A stretch of 64,000 nucleotides of DNA from Paraspadella gotoi (lineage: Eukaryota; Chaetognatha), in assembly GCA_051294375.1 (NCBI GenBank), contig CM119267.1, positions 21,149,755 through 21,213,754 of the forward strand, written 5' to 3'. Below the pieces are notes generated by a model that was given only the letters and a program-made list of their open reading frames with translations, ran no database searches and had not been told where the DNA came from. This document shows positions 34,561 through 46,868 of the stretch, in pieces. Within the stretch, counting starts at the first letter, position 1, and each line of letters starts with the position of its first letter. The position numbers and the translations under genes were made by a program.

Positions 34561-35037
34561 ACTCAAAACTAAAATCATTTCATATGTTTTTCTTCTCAAA
34601 AGAAGATCGCTCGATCCATCACCAAAAGTGTCGTTTTAAACTAAATTTTAAATGATTAAAAAAAAAAAGTTCAAAAACAGTTTTCATCTTAACGGACAAA
34701 AGGAACAACGCAATAAACATTTTACTCTTTCTTTTTACGCCATTATTTGTACGAGCAATTGCGCGATCAATGATAACAACTTTCGCAAACAAACAAAACG
34801 TTTGAGATTAAAAACAAATGTAAACAAAAAAACCGTGGAAACACTGACAAAAATTCGGAGAGGGCTGTCAAACGTAAATGAATAATCAATTAAGGATTCT
34901 TCAATTATATCCTGGTTAGTATTTTTATTAAACTTTTATGTCATTTTTAATAATGTTGCTAAATTTTGTAATTTTTCAACCTCCGATGACGTACTAATTC
35001 ATTTGCTTGCTTATTTTTCGACAGTCATTTGTTGAAG
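33761..35037. other. Intergenic / 5' region of the pacifastin-like gene
   Basis: Contains a (CT)n at 34517-34558. A TATTTTTCGACAG acceptor at 35023-35024 implies an upstream non-coding exon; CAGAAG|GTAAAC near 34254-34261 is one possible donor. No promoter can be assigned. Confidence 0.4.
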
Positions 35038-35851
35038 ATGCATCGTTGTTATTCAATCGTCGTTTTCATCGCCGTCGCTGTCGCGATAAGCGACTCCTAC
35101 TGTCCACCAGGTTCGTTAAAATATAGATATATCTTTTTTTACACACTTCAGATTTGCATGTATAATTTTAAACGAGTCCTATCTAAAACTATAATGATTA
35201 TTCCTTATTTAATATTCGCGTGTATACTTTTAAACGAGTCCTAACTAAAACTATAATGATTATTCCTAATCTGTCGCAGAACCCGAATTTTCCGTCGACG
35301 GATGCAACAGTTGCAAATGCACCGTCATCAACGGTCGAGGATATCCAGATTGCACCAGGAATGTCTGCAATTTCGTTTGTCACCGGTAATTAAGCTTTTT
35401 TTAGCTTTTTTAAATTTTCTCGAATAATGAAAACCACAAGTACAATTATTAAAAAAATTAAAACGGTCAAATAATTGTTTCGACTTTGACCATAAGCTCA
35501 ACGAATCACATAATTTGAAATACTTTTCCTACAAATAATAGTCTACGATTTGTAATTTCTTTTTAAAAAGGTTTTACGGCTCAAATTTTTCTTTAACCAG
35601 AAAATTGTCATCTTAATTTTTTTTTATTGACCTTTCGTCCGACGATTGAAAATCGGTCATTTGTAAGGACGCATATATTTCTGAATAATATTGTATTTCA
35701 TATCGAGACATCCTGACGGTTTTCTTCATCGACAATTTTCAGTGATTTCTATTGGAATCCATGCACCAAATGCAACTGCGTGAACAACGTTCACGAATGT
35801 CAACATCAAATGGATTTCCCCACCTTCTGCCCCGCCACCTGGATGTCGTGA
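35038..35851 (+). CDS. Pacifastin-like secreted protease inhibitor, isoform 1
   Basis: Exons 35038-35110, 35280-35385 and 35743-35851 join in frame (288 nt, 95 residues). Residues 1-21 are a signal peptide (core SIVVFIAVAVAI). The mature part matches the pacifastin pattern C-x10-C-N-x-C-x-C...G...C-T-x3-C: YCPP, then GCNSCKC, then CTRNVC. In this family CTxxxC carries the inhibitory site, and Arg after CT would suggest trypsin-like targets. Exon 3 adds a second CxxCxC half-module (DFYWNPCTKCNC) and ends in CPATWMS. AATAAA lies at 35856-35861. Pacifastins inhibit serine proteases in arthropod haemolymph. A short VWC-type protein is the main alternative. Confidence 0.75.
35163..35271. repeat. 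66-bp-spaced tandem duplication in pacifastin intron 1
   Basis: TTTAAACGAGTCCTATCTAA... at 35163 is repeated with one substitution at 35229, both followed by ACTATAATGATTATTCCT. The second copy ends next to the exon 2 acceptor. Confidence 0.85.
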
Positions 35852-36315
35852 AAAAAATAAATAAATACGAAAAAATATAGCTTATGAACAATTTGTTATC
35901 TTAGCTCGAATTTAACGTGCTTAAACAATACTGTGTAATTATATTTGCTTGTCATAAAAATAGTGCAAATTGTCACTTGAAATGGCCGATGATCTTTTGT
36001 CGACGAAACAAATTTTTTTTCTTATGTACCTTTTAAAATAACTAGGAAAAAAATTTGATTCAAAATGTCCCCAGTAATTATTGTATTCACTTAGGTTTAA
36101 GAATAAATAAATTAATCTTTTTTTATTGTTGAATATTTTTTTTCCTCATTTCGAACCAGAAGAGGTATTTTACAAATATCTATTTCTGTAGCTTGAAGTA
36201 CTGTACTGTTATATTTCAAATAAAGAATCATTGGTAAAAATTAACTTTTTTTTCTAAAAAAAAAAACTTTTTCTGCAACTTTTTTTGGTACACAACTTGA
36301 CGTCTGAACCAACAG

Positions 36316-36442
36316 AGACTTCTGGTGGGATCCTTGCATCCTCTGCACCTGCAAGAACACGGCGCATTTCCGCACTGGCGTCTACAAGTGCTCAGCGGAT
36401 CCGGACAACTACAAGTGCGCTAAGAACTGGATGAGCGAATGA
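36316..36442 (+). CDS. Alternative last exon of the pacifastin-like gene
   Basis: After an AACCAACAG acceptor, a phase-2 exon opens with RDFWWDPCILCTC, paralogous to exon 3 (RDFYWNPCTKCNC). It runs 41 codons past the split Arg to TGA. Joined to exons 1-2 it gives 101 residues (306 nt, in frame) ending KNWMSE; exon 3 ends ATWMS. Both exons enter in the same phase and carry their own stop, so they cannot be used together. The gene probably makes two proteins differing in the C-terminal Cys module, by alternative splicing and polyadenylation. A candidate AATAAA lies near 36814. Confidence 0.7.
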
Positions 36443-36449
36443 AGACGAT

Positions 36450-37600
36450 GACCGGAGAGAATCTTGAAATTCAGGGAGACCGTTTCCCGCCGTTTCCCGG
36501 ACGGGACACAATCTAAACATTTCTTACGTTGTCATCTTTGATATTTTATGATGATGGTTTATTCATGTATTTTCTAAATTATATGTAAATATTGTGAGGT
36601 ACGTTTTAATTCATTTGGAGATTGTACTAAAATTGCGTCCTAGAAATTAATATATTTGGGCAACGAGTGATAATACATTTTGGGTTTTAAATTATGACGC
36701 GAGTTAGTAAGTTGTAAAGCAGTGTTGTTATATCATGATTAATGTTTATCTTAGTAAGGTAATTTTGCTATCTTTCGTTTAATTTAGCCTTCAAAGTTTA
36801 GTCAAAATTTCATTAATAAAAAATCATCCATAATACGTTTTAAAAAGCTCAAACACACGAAAAGACCGTGATTTTTAAACATTAGGTATACGTTAAGTAA
36901 ACTAAAAATTTAAGACGTTTTCTCTGAAGTCAATCCAATTATCCCGCTTTCTTTCCTCGTATTATTTAACCAGCGAACTCACCAGGATCGTCCAAGCGTC
37001 TTTGACATGCCACCCCGCCGTCCGCCTTCCACGAGACATTGCTGACCGACGAGCCGCCAAAATGTCAACTTTCGCTACGTGAAAAAGGAAAGACTTTTCG
37101 CTTTGGTCGGTTCCAGGCCGTTCAAAATCTATAAGGGGAGGAATGAGTGTTGAAATGACCTGCTGACTGTTCATATTAACGAAGGAAACGAGGTGTTACG
37201 AGCTTGAAACCTTTTTGGGCCCCGCCTCTTGTGTTACGAATTCTGGAGTCCGTTAACAAATTTGCACCTTTCTCCAGTTCGCTTAGTAGTTTGCATTTTG
37301 CAACCTTACTTCCAATTTCCAACCCACTTTAAGTCCCGAAAGCTTGAACACCCGTTCGGACAGAGCCTTATGCTTACAATTACTCCATTTTATTTATTTA
37401 TTTATCTTTTTTATTATTTTACTTTATTTTACCTGCTTCGAATCGCTCAGACCTAACTTACCCTCACCCTACTTTCTATAACGACTCTCCACCTCGAAAT
37501 TCAGTCTCCTGTCTTTTTCCGCGCAAATGAAAAAAAAATTAGAAATTTACCCTTCGTTGGGTTAAACCGGTCGCCTTCGTTGTCGTCCACCTCGTTGTGG
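36450..37600. other. Intergenic stretch
   Basis: AT-rich 3' flank, then a unique stretch (36950-37250) with one short minus-strand frame lacking splice support. No gene is called. Confidence 0.4.
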
Positions 37601-37632
37601 GAGACAGAGAATGCTTTCTTTTTTCTTTTTTT

Positions 37633-37652
37633 GTCGTCGTCGTCGTCGTCGT
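37633..37652. repeat. (GTC)n trinucleotide run
   Basis: Pure GTC units, short. Confidence 0.9.
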
Positions 37653-38285
37653 CACTACTGCCTTCTTAGGTGTCGCTCTCGTTATGCATTAAAGCTTTTA
37701 CCAGCCATCCCCTTTCGTAAGCCATCTCCCTCGACCATGCCTCACTCAATATTCACCCGAAATTGCTTCGATCAGGACGCATCACAGCCCCACACTCTTG
37801 CATATTTCCCTTTGTCCCAACTCTTCTCCTTTCTATAGACCCCATCATTAAATATTAAATCACTCTCTCCCCTTTCACCCTAACCCCCTTCATTTAACCA
37901 CCCCATCCTCCACCATCTCCCCGCGAGAGGCGCTGGGAGTCTCCCTCTTCCCAATTCCACATATTTTAACGAGTGGCGAAAAATATTCTTTCTCGGCCCG
38001 GTGGAGACTCGGAATTGCGAATTTTGAAGAGGAGGGAGGAGGAGGAAGAGGAGGAGGAGGAGGAAGGGATGGAGTGAAGGAAGAAAAGAAGAGTGAGAGA
38101 GGAAAAACAGGCGAGATAATGAAAGAGAGAGAGGGAGACAGAAGAGTGAAAATTGTGGACTGAAATATGAGAGAGTGTTGAAAAAAATTAGACACCAAAA
38201 GAGAAGTTTTTGAAAAGAATGAGATATGAGAGGTTCTTACATACATATAATTAAAGTAGTTAATAAAAAAATCATACCACTTTAT
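37653..38285. other. Non-coding stretch with GGA-rich patch
   Basis: A (GGA)n-like tract at 38030-38075. No gene is seen. Confidence 0.5.
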
Positions 38286-38289
38286 TGAT

Positions 38290-38450
38290 GAGAAAGCCAG
38301 GTGAATAAACTAGAGTGAGAGAGAGTCTTTATTGAAAGCTATGTCAGTATTATGAAACCCACCATAGCCAGTAAAAAGTCACGGTCAAGATTGCTGATTT
38401 ATTGAATGAATGGATAGTTTTTATATTGGTTGCTCGAAATTCATGGAAGA
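38290..38450 (+). mobile_element. MITE-like dispersed element, copy C
   Basis: GTGAATAAACTAGAGTG and TTGAAAGC at the 5' side match copy D. TGAATGAATGGATAGTTTTT then ATATTGGTTG at the 3' side matches copies B and D. The terminal hairpin is mutated here (ATTGGTTGCTCGAAAT). Confidence 0.6.
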
Positions 38451-38627
38451 ATAAACTCGACTATGAGGCTTATTGATCGAAATTTTTAAAAAACAAAGAA
38501 AATTGTAAAACGGTGAATTGGTTTCTCAAAAAAGTGGGATTTCTCGCAAGTTCGTTTTCACTAATGAGAAGATAAAGAAAGACGGTATGACAAGTTTATT
38601 AGTGGAAGACAGAAAGAGAGAGAGAGA

Positions 38628-38637
38628 NNNNNNNNNN
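38628..38637. other. Assembly gap (10 N) in a (GA)n tract
   Basis: Ten N between AGAGAGAGA and GACAGAGACAGAGA. Confidence 0.99.
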
Positions 38638-38689
38638 GACAGAGACAGAGACAGAGAGAGAGAGACCAAATAAGACAACGTTTCTTCCT

Positions 38690-39060
38690 CTCTCTCTTCT
38701 CACATTCCTTTTCCTCCCTTTTTCTTCGTCCCGAGACAGCAAAGTATTCCAACCCGGAGGTCTCCCTCCTTTCTCTATTCTTTTCTCATTCATTTCCTTC
38801 ACTTCTTTTTTTCCTTTCTCCTCCTCCTCATCCTCCTTTTATCTCTCAAATCCTCTTCCTCTTCCGCCTACTCTCGTCCTCGTCGTCTCCCTTTTTCTTT
38901 TCTTTTTCTTTTTCTTTCTTCTCTTTTCTTTTTCCTCTCTCTTCCATTGATTTTAATTAATATTATCATCCCAACTTTAAATTCGAAAAATCTATGTTTC
39001 TAATCAAGCCACGTCTCTTAAATTAACTCTCTCCAATCAGCCTCTTCTCATCCTCCTTCA
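38690..39060. repeat. Pyrimidine-rich low-complexity stretch
   Basis: CT/TTTC/CTCC-rich sequence; no gene. Confidence 0.75.
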
Positions 39061-39066
39061 TTGCAT

Positions 39067-39107
39067 CTCCTCCTCCTCCTCCTCCTCCTCCTCCTCCTCC
39101 TCCTCCC
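39067..39107. repeat. (CTC)n trinucleotide microsatellite
   Basis: Pure CTC units. Confidence 0.95.
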
Positions 39108-39211
39108 ACCCTCGGTTGGACGGCGTCAAACTCTGCCAACATCCGGGACCCGGATTCGACTCCGCGTCTTCGCATCAACTTCGCGCGAACTCGCGTCACT
39201 TTGGCGTCACA

Positions 39212-39460
39212 AACGCGTTCCATCACTGTCCGACCGACTCTATCACTGTCGATCGAACCTCTATCACTGTCAAACTCTGGATGTCACCGTCAAACCGACT
39301 CTATCACTGTCAAACGAACTCACTGTCTTACTGAGGCAGTCACCGTCACCGTCAGCGACTCACTTCCAAACGAACCTCTATCGCTGTCGACGTGAGGCTG
39401 CCACTGTCAAACCGATTTTATCACTGTCTAACGAACCTATATCACTGTCAAAGTGAAGTC
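39212..39460. repeat. Degenerate minisatellite, CTATCACTGTC unit
   Basis: About a dozen imperfect units of roughly 20 bp, of type CTATCACTGTCAAACGAAC or CCGACT. Each unit keeps CACTGTC or CACCGTC. Confidence 0.75.
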
Positions 39461-39469
39461 TTTCGCTTT

Positions 39470-40010
39470 CAGAGAGTAAACATAAACTTTATTGAGCTAA
39501 TAAACGGAATATTTCACTGACGAATCGACTCACAATCAAACGAACCTCATCTCTGCCAAAATCTCGTCACCCGAAAATCGTGAAAAACACCATTTCAGCC
39601 CGAAAACAAATTTTATTCTTTTAAACCTTTCGTACAAAATAATTTCTGTATAGCTTTTCATTACTAGTAGTTTTTTATGCATGTTATAGAGTAAACTCTG
39701 CGATCATCATTACTTTTTCACTCGTTCCATTTCAGGTGTTTCCTTCAAAAAATTCTTCCGCGACAACGAAAACCCAAAAAAACGTAAATAAAATAACAAT
39801 ACCTTTTTTTTGTTATCAAAAACACGAAAAAATAATTTTTTTTAAAGCCAAAGAGTCTTTCATTCATTCAAATGCCTCCTGGAATTTGAGAAAGAAAAAA
39901 AATTTGGGCAAAAGAGGTAAGTTTGCTCTCGTTCCAATTTCGATTTTGCGCTCGTCTATTGTTTTGGTTCCGCTGTTTTGTTGTTTTGTTCTTCATTACC
40001 TTGGAGTCTC
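39470..40010. other. Non-coding AT-rich stretch
   Basis: No gene or element is recognised. Confidence 0.5.
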
Positions 40011-40032
40011 TCTCTCTCTCTCTCTCTCTCTC

Positions 40033-40193
40033 NNNNNNNNNNNNNNNNNNNNNNNNNNNNNNNNNNNNNNNNNNNNNNNNNNNNNNNNNNNNNNNNNNNN
40101 NNNNNNNNNNNNNNNNNNNNNNNNNNNNNNNNNNNNNNNNNNNNNNNNNNNNNNNNNNNNNNNNNNNNNNNNNNNNNNNNNNNNNNNNNNNNN
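40033..40193. other. Assembly gap (161 N) at a (CT)n tract
   Basis: A (CT)n runs into the gap from the left (40008-40032). Confidence 0.99.
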
Positions 40194-40284
40194 AAATAAA
40201 GAAATGGAATGAGAAGAAAAGAAAAAAAAGACAAACAAACATAATTACAGTATATGAAGAAAGCGAAAGGGAAAGAAAAATTAA

Positions 40285-40286
40285 AA

Positions 40287-40361
<75 letters not shown>
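40285..40361. repeat. (GAAA)n microsatellite
   Basis: Pure AAAG units. Confidence 0.97.
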
Positions 40362-40366
<5 letters not shown>

Positions 40367-40518
40367 TAATTTCATTTTCATATCCGGGTTGTTTTGATCG
40401 TTGGCGTCGCCCGTTTTACGATTGCGGTCACAAAAGAATTTCCACGCTCATCGATTCTTTTATTCCTTTTGTTATTTTCGACGTTCCCTTTTGTTTGTTT
40501 ACGTTTTCGTTGTCGCCG

Positions 40519-40529
40519 GAGAGAGAGAG

Positions 40530-40583
<54 letters not shown>

Positions 40584-40753
40584 AGAGAAGAAGAGAGAAG
40601 CAAAAATGGAAAGTGCAGAAATCTTGTTTTCCACAAGGAGGAGATGGGAAATCCTTTTTTGTTTTCAGGTGATCCCTCAGCAAATTCCATGATATTTTGA
40701 AGTATTTGGAGCGCTCTCTCGATCTCTCTCTCTCTCTCTCACTTCTGGTCCAT

Positions 40754-40816
<63 letters not shown>
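40519..40816. repeat. Opposed (GA)n and (CT)n microsatellites
   Basis: A GA tract at 40519-40593 and a CT tract at 40722-40816 with about 130 bp between them. The tracts can pair as a hairpin. Confidence 0.9.
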
Positions 40817-40820
<4 letters not shown>

Positions 40821-40869
40821 TCATTCTACCTGAGTCTTTGGGATTGCAGTACTTCAAAAGCAGATGCAA

Positions 40870-41310
40870 CTTTTTAACAAAAACATTGGCGAATTAGATT
40901 CCCGATCGTTTAGACTTTAAACGTAGGTCTGCACCGCATCAACAGTTGGTAATTCTTAGTTCGTGAGTTCTCAAACATATTCTCGTTGAAAAATACGCGA
41001 AAAAAAGATTTTACGATTGAAACGGCTCCACGATGCGGCGACAATAAATGTATTTACTATTTCAAATACATATCATTCAAAAATATTTACCTTTCTTTAA
41101 GAAAATTTTGATTTTTGATTATTTCAAATATTTTAAGCATTTTTTATTTATAAGTTCCAAATTTTTAATTTTTAATTTTAAAAATCAACTTACGATAATT
41201 TTATTTAAGTTATTTATTTAAGTTATATTTCGGATGAATACAACTTAAATAAAATAGGATATATACTAGCAAAGTTTGATTTTATTTTTGCAACGAATTT
41301 TATTTTACAA
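40870..41310. other. AT-rich non-coding stretch
   Basis: No gene is seen. Confidence 0.5.
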
Positions 41311-41315
41311 GAGCA

Positions 41316-41350
41316 GACATGTTTCGGCTCACAATACGAGCCTTCATCAG
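41316..41350 (-). ncRNA. Hammerhead ribozyme-like motif
   Basis: On the minus strand: CTGATGA (41350-41344), one extra A, stem II GGCTC/GAGCC with a 7-nt loop, GAAA (41325-41322), a minimal stem III region CAT, then GTC (41318-41316) as the expected cleavage triplet. Flanking CGC/GC.. bases could form a short stem I. Short-stem-III hammerheads are known in Penelope-like retroelements, so this is probably the end of a dead copy. The extra A before stem II may reduce or abolish activity. No reverse transcriptase lies nearby. Confidence 0.5.
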
Positions 41351-41639
41351 CGCATATGAAAGGATAATTACCATGAATCGATATATACTAGAAAAATTAA
41401 TTAATTATTCAACGAATAAATAGATGAATTATTATTTATATTCCGCCAAAAAAACTTAATGGGAAGCCTCGCCACATGCTTAAAAAAAAAAAAAAAAACC
41501 GCGCGGAGAAAGAAACTCATAAAAAGGATCTCACGTTCCTCTGTTTTTCTTTCTCTCCTCAGTTTCCGTCGTATCTCTTTATCTCTTCGGTTTGTTTTTC
41601 TCGGCTTTGTATTCCCAGAACGACACATTTCATCTAAAG

Positions 41640-41913
41640 TTCATAATTAAGAACATTTTTTAATTAAATTTTACTAGTTGGAGGTTAGGTTTAAGGATTA
41701 GGTTAAGAAAAAGGTTAGTAATTAAGGTTATGGATAAGTTCAAAAATATATTGAGGTTAAATACTAAGATGAAAATTAAATTCCGTTTTAAAGGAACAGA
41801 AATGGAGCGCTCTCGGAAAAAAAGAGCCGTTTTTTATTCTCTCTCTTTCCTTATTTCACTTTTTTCTTTTCTTTTCATTTCTCCCAGAGGCCGATGTCTA
41901 TTTATCCTTTCTT

Positions 41914-41949
<36 letters not shown>

Positions 41950-42053
41950 TCTCTCTCCTCTCTCTCAATCTCCATCTACTCCTATCTCTCGTCTCTAGCT
42001 CTGTCGTCTCTACTCTCAATCTCTCTCTTCTTTCTCTCTCTTTCTTTACTCTC
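41640..42053. repeat. CT-rich low-complexity stretch
   Basis: AT-rich to 41830, then CT tracts up to the gap. No gene is seen. Confidence 0.7.
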
Positions 42054-42078
42054 NNNNNNNNNNNNNNNNNNNNNNNNN
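42054..42078. other. Assembly gap (25 N)
   Basis: A 25-N gap directly left of the inverted duplication. Confidence 0.99.
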
Positions 42079-43202
<1,124 letters not shown>

Positions 43203-43227
43203 NNNNNNNNNNNNNNNNNNNNNNNNN
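43203..43227. other. Assembly gap (25 N) at the centre of the palindrome
   Basis: It lies exactly between the two arms. Confidence 0.99.
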
Positions 43228-44463
43228 GGAAAGAGGAAAAGAAAAAAAGAAAGAAAAAAGAAAAGAAGATAAAAAGTAGTAAGTAAAAATAGGAACGAAA
43301 AGAATAGAAGGAAGAAAATTCGACAAGGAAATAAAAGGTGAGGAAACGTAGAAGAAGAAAAAAGAAAAGGACTAATTATTAACAGATAACGAATAAGGAA
43401 GCGGAAATAAAAAGGGAAGATTTTGGAGCAGATTTCCAAACGGAAAAAATAAAAGGAGGGCAAAAGCGCGGTTGGAAACGTTAAAGAGAGAAGCAGAGAA
43501 AAAGAGAAGGAAAGCAGAACTTATGAGCTTTAAAAAGGTTATGTGGAAGGAAAGGGAAAAAAAAAGGGTGAACAGGTAAATGTTAGTGGAGGCCAGAAGA
43601 ATTGGGTGAGGGTTTTATTTTGGACGGACTTAACAAAAGGGAATCCATGATCAAAGTTTAAAAAACAAACAAAAAAAAAAAAATGAAGATAAATAGTATT
43701 TCTGTCTCTCTCTCTGCCACCTTTCTCTCTCTCTCTCTCATCACTCTCTCTCTTCTTCTTCTTTGACTCTCTCATCTCTCTCTCTCTCGTCTCTCTACTC
43801 TCGAAGCTCTCTCCCCATTCTCCTGCCCCGTCTTCCCGAACCTCTCACTTCTCCATCTACTCTCTCTTCCCTCTTCTTCATTCCCCCTGTCCTTCTCTCT
43901 CTCTCTCTAGTCTCGTATTTACGAATTAATTGATAATAACAGTGGAAAGATGTTAATAAAAATACGGATAAGGGTAAAACAAAATTAGCTACAAAATGAA
44001 TAACCGACCTTGCAAAATCCCTTAGCGTTATTGCCGAATGACGTATGAAATGGAATTGATCCCAAGTTCATCAACCTCATTTGTTTTTGTTTGGTCGTTT
44101 AAGGGGACCAAAGAACTTGCGGCGTCTCCATTATTCTACAGCGTTATTCCTCGTTCATAAAATTCAATTTAAAAAAAAAAAAATCCAACGAATTTACTAA
44201 CTTGGCCATCCAAGCCGAGGAGAGAAACTAAATGAGGTCGAAAGACAAAGGACAACGGCGTAAAAAAATGACACAGAAAAAGGGGAAAAAGAAGAAAAAG
44301 AAAATGACCCAGCGGGCCGCGCAGACTGAAAATAAGGAGAAAGAAGAGTAAAGAACAAGAGAGGACGGTCAGAGAGAAGAAGAGAGCAGAAGTAGAGCAG
44401 AGAGAGATAGAGTGACGAAGAGATAGAGACGAGAGAGAGAGAGAGAGAGAGAGATAGAACGTG
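43228..44463 (-). repeat. Right arm of the large inverted duplication
   Basis: Mirror of 42079-43202 with scattered indels. Where the left arm has a clean (GA)n, this arm has a longer, broken CT region (43700-43915). Confidence 0.9.
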
Positions 44464-44572
44464 TTCCTTTCCTTTCCTTTCCTTTCCTTTCCTTTCCTTT
44501 TCTATCCTTTATTTTCCTTTTCTATCCTTTCCTTTTCTTTCTTTTCCTTTCCTTTTCTTTTCTTTCTCTATT
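44464..44572. repeat. (CCTTT)n microsatellite
   Basis: TTTCC/TTTTC pentanucleotide units, pure at first and then degenerate. Confidence 0.9.
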
Positions 44573-44858
44573 CAAAACAATAACCTCCTTGATTAAGGCA
44601 AAAAAAAAAAAAAATAAATAAATCGCAGTAAATTTGTCATAAATTTTTTTCCCCGTTTTTTAAATTTCTGAGAAAGAAATATGACAGAACAAGAAAATAA
44701 AGGAGCAACAATCGCTGTTATTAAAGTCTTTCTTTTCATTTGTTCCTTTTTTCCTCAATTTCTATTCTTTTCTCTCAAAACTTCTCTTCTCTTCTCTTAC
44801 TTGTTTCTTTATTTATTTCCTTTTTCCTACCTCCCCTTTTACCCCATCCCTCTCTCTC
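44573..44858. other. AT- and T-rich non-coding stretch
   Basis: No gene is seen. Confidence 0.5.
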
Positions 44859-45036
44859 NNNNNNNNNNNNNNNNNNNNNNNNNNNNNNNNNNNNNNNNNN
44901 NNNNNNNNNNNNNNNNNNNNNNNNNNNNNNNNNNNNNNNNNNNNNNNNNNNNNNNNNNNNNNNNNNNNNNNNNNNNNNNNNNNNNNNNNNNNNNNNNNNN
45001 NNNNNNNNNNNNNNNNNNNNNNNNNNNNNNNNNNNN
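44859..45036. other. Assembly gap (178 N) in a (CT)n tract
   Basis: CTCTCTC on both edges. Confidence 0.99.
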
Positions 45037-45850
45037 CTCTCTCTTTCTCGTTCGTCGCAGCTGCTTTCTTCCTTCTTCCTTCTCTCGTTTGCCCGAGTTT
45101 CGTCTCATCCTTTTTAGTCGCGGCTCAGCCGTGACTCAATGAGACTCTTTTTCTGTCTGTCTGTCTGTCTGTCTGTTTGACTTTTTGTCTGTTTGTTTGT
45201 CTGTCTATATATGTCTCTATTTCTTCTTAATTTTTACTCGGTTTTTACGTCTTTAAATAAAGTAAGGATAGAAAGTAAAATTCGTTATAGAAAAAGGTTC
45301 TATCGTCTAAAACCACTTGTTTTTAAAGATCCAATGAGAAACGAGAAAGAATAATTTTTGGTTCTGCGAATCTCCAATGAGGAAGAAGCTTAAATAAGGA
45401 GGAGGAGGAGGAAGAGGATGAGGAAGAGGAGAAAGAGAGGAGGAGGAAGAACAGATGGATGAAGAGGAAGATTAGTAGAGAAAATTTTAGACGTATAATA
45501 AATGATCACTTTTTAGTGTATATAGTGAATCAATAACTCGAGCCGTGACTTTTGGTTCATTCGGAAGCTGGATCTTGTTCTCTCGTCGTCTCCTCGGTTT
45601 GAGAATTTCCCTCAAGAAGCAGAACTTTTAGATCGAAAGATAATCAAACAAAAAAGTTTTAAAAAATTAAAGGCATATAAATCAGTTATAAATTATGACT
45701 TTTTTAGTATTCACAATTTCCTTCTGACTCTGTAATGTTTTGCTAATTTAATTAAAATGTGTACATACATATATATGTACAGCTCATTAACAATTGCATT
45801 GTTACTGTGTTAAATTTTCACATTTTTAGCATAATAAATCAAATCAAAAT
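45037..45850. other. Non-coding stretch with short repeats
   Basis: A (TGTC)n at 45152-45176 and a (GGA)n-rich tract at 45400-45460. No gene is seen. Confidence 0.55.
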
Positions 45851-45854
<4 letters not shown>

Positions 45855-45921
<67 letters not shown>

Positions 45922-45940
45922 ACTCTTTCTCTCTCTCTCT
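45855..45940. repeat. (CT)n microsatellite
   Basis: Pure CT to 45919, then interrupted. Confidence 0.95.
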
Positions 45941-46868
45941 ACCACCATTCCTTTTTAGAGCTTGGATTTTCTCCAATAAATTCTTGATTAGCGGTTGATT
46001 TGGGTCGGCGAAGGACACTCTCGTCGTTGGGGGGCGAGCGAGGGGGCCTCCGAGTCGATGGGGGCCTCTTGGGAAGAAATCACGGAGTCTCTCGGCCAAT
46101 TTTCCCGAATTTTGGGGACAATTGGGAATTTCTTTGGGGGGGCGGACCCTAACCCCTGAAAGACTCGATGTCGCCTCGTTTCCTTAAATCAAAAGATTCG
46201 TTTTCTCCGCAATCATTTTTGACTCTTTCTGACATTTTGACTCTTTCTGATCTTTCGATTCTCATTCTTGTTTTTGCAATAACCGTTTTTGAATGTTACT
46301 TTGTGGCCTATTCTCATATTTCTTTTTATTTTTAAATTTTTTTATTTAAATTAATACCAAAAATAGTATTGACAGAAATAGTAACAGAGTAAAAGACTAG
46401 AAAACGGTAAACAAGTAAAAACTAAACTATTAAACTATTAACAACAAAAATAAAAGACACTAACGTTTAAAAAAAACGTATTTTCATTTTAAATTTCTTG
46501 CTACCGCTACCACATTTCCTTTTTTTAAATTATTATTTTTACACACTTTTCAAACATTTTTTTAATTTATTTTTACTTTTCTTCTCTTTTTATCCGTCCA
46601 AATTTATTTATTTCATTTCTTTTTTTAATCCATTTCATTCTCTCTTTTCCACTTTTATCATGATTTACTTCTTGAACTTTGCTGAACTGAAACGTCAAAG
46701 CTTAGGGGAGAAAGACAACGACCGATCTCACAGGATTCTTTTCTTTTTCACAAGATGTCGCTTCAATATGCAAATTAGATGAAGCGACCGCGAGCCTTTT
46801 GTTTGCTTTCGTAGTCGTTTTCGTTGGTTGGAAATCTGACGCTAGTTGAAAACAGACAGAGACATCAT
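45941..46868. other. Non-coding stretch
   Basis: A G-rich patch (46018-46150) followed by AT-rich sequence. No gene is recognised. Confidence 0.45.

Noticed and set aside
36962-37174. A 70-codon minus-strand frame
   Set aside because: No splice, polyadenylation or domain support; length is within chance for this composition.
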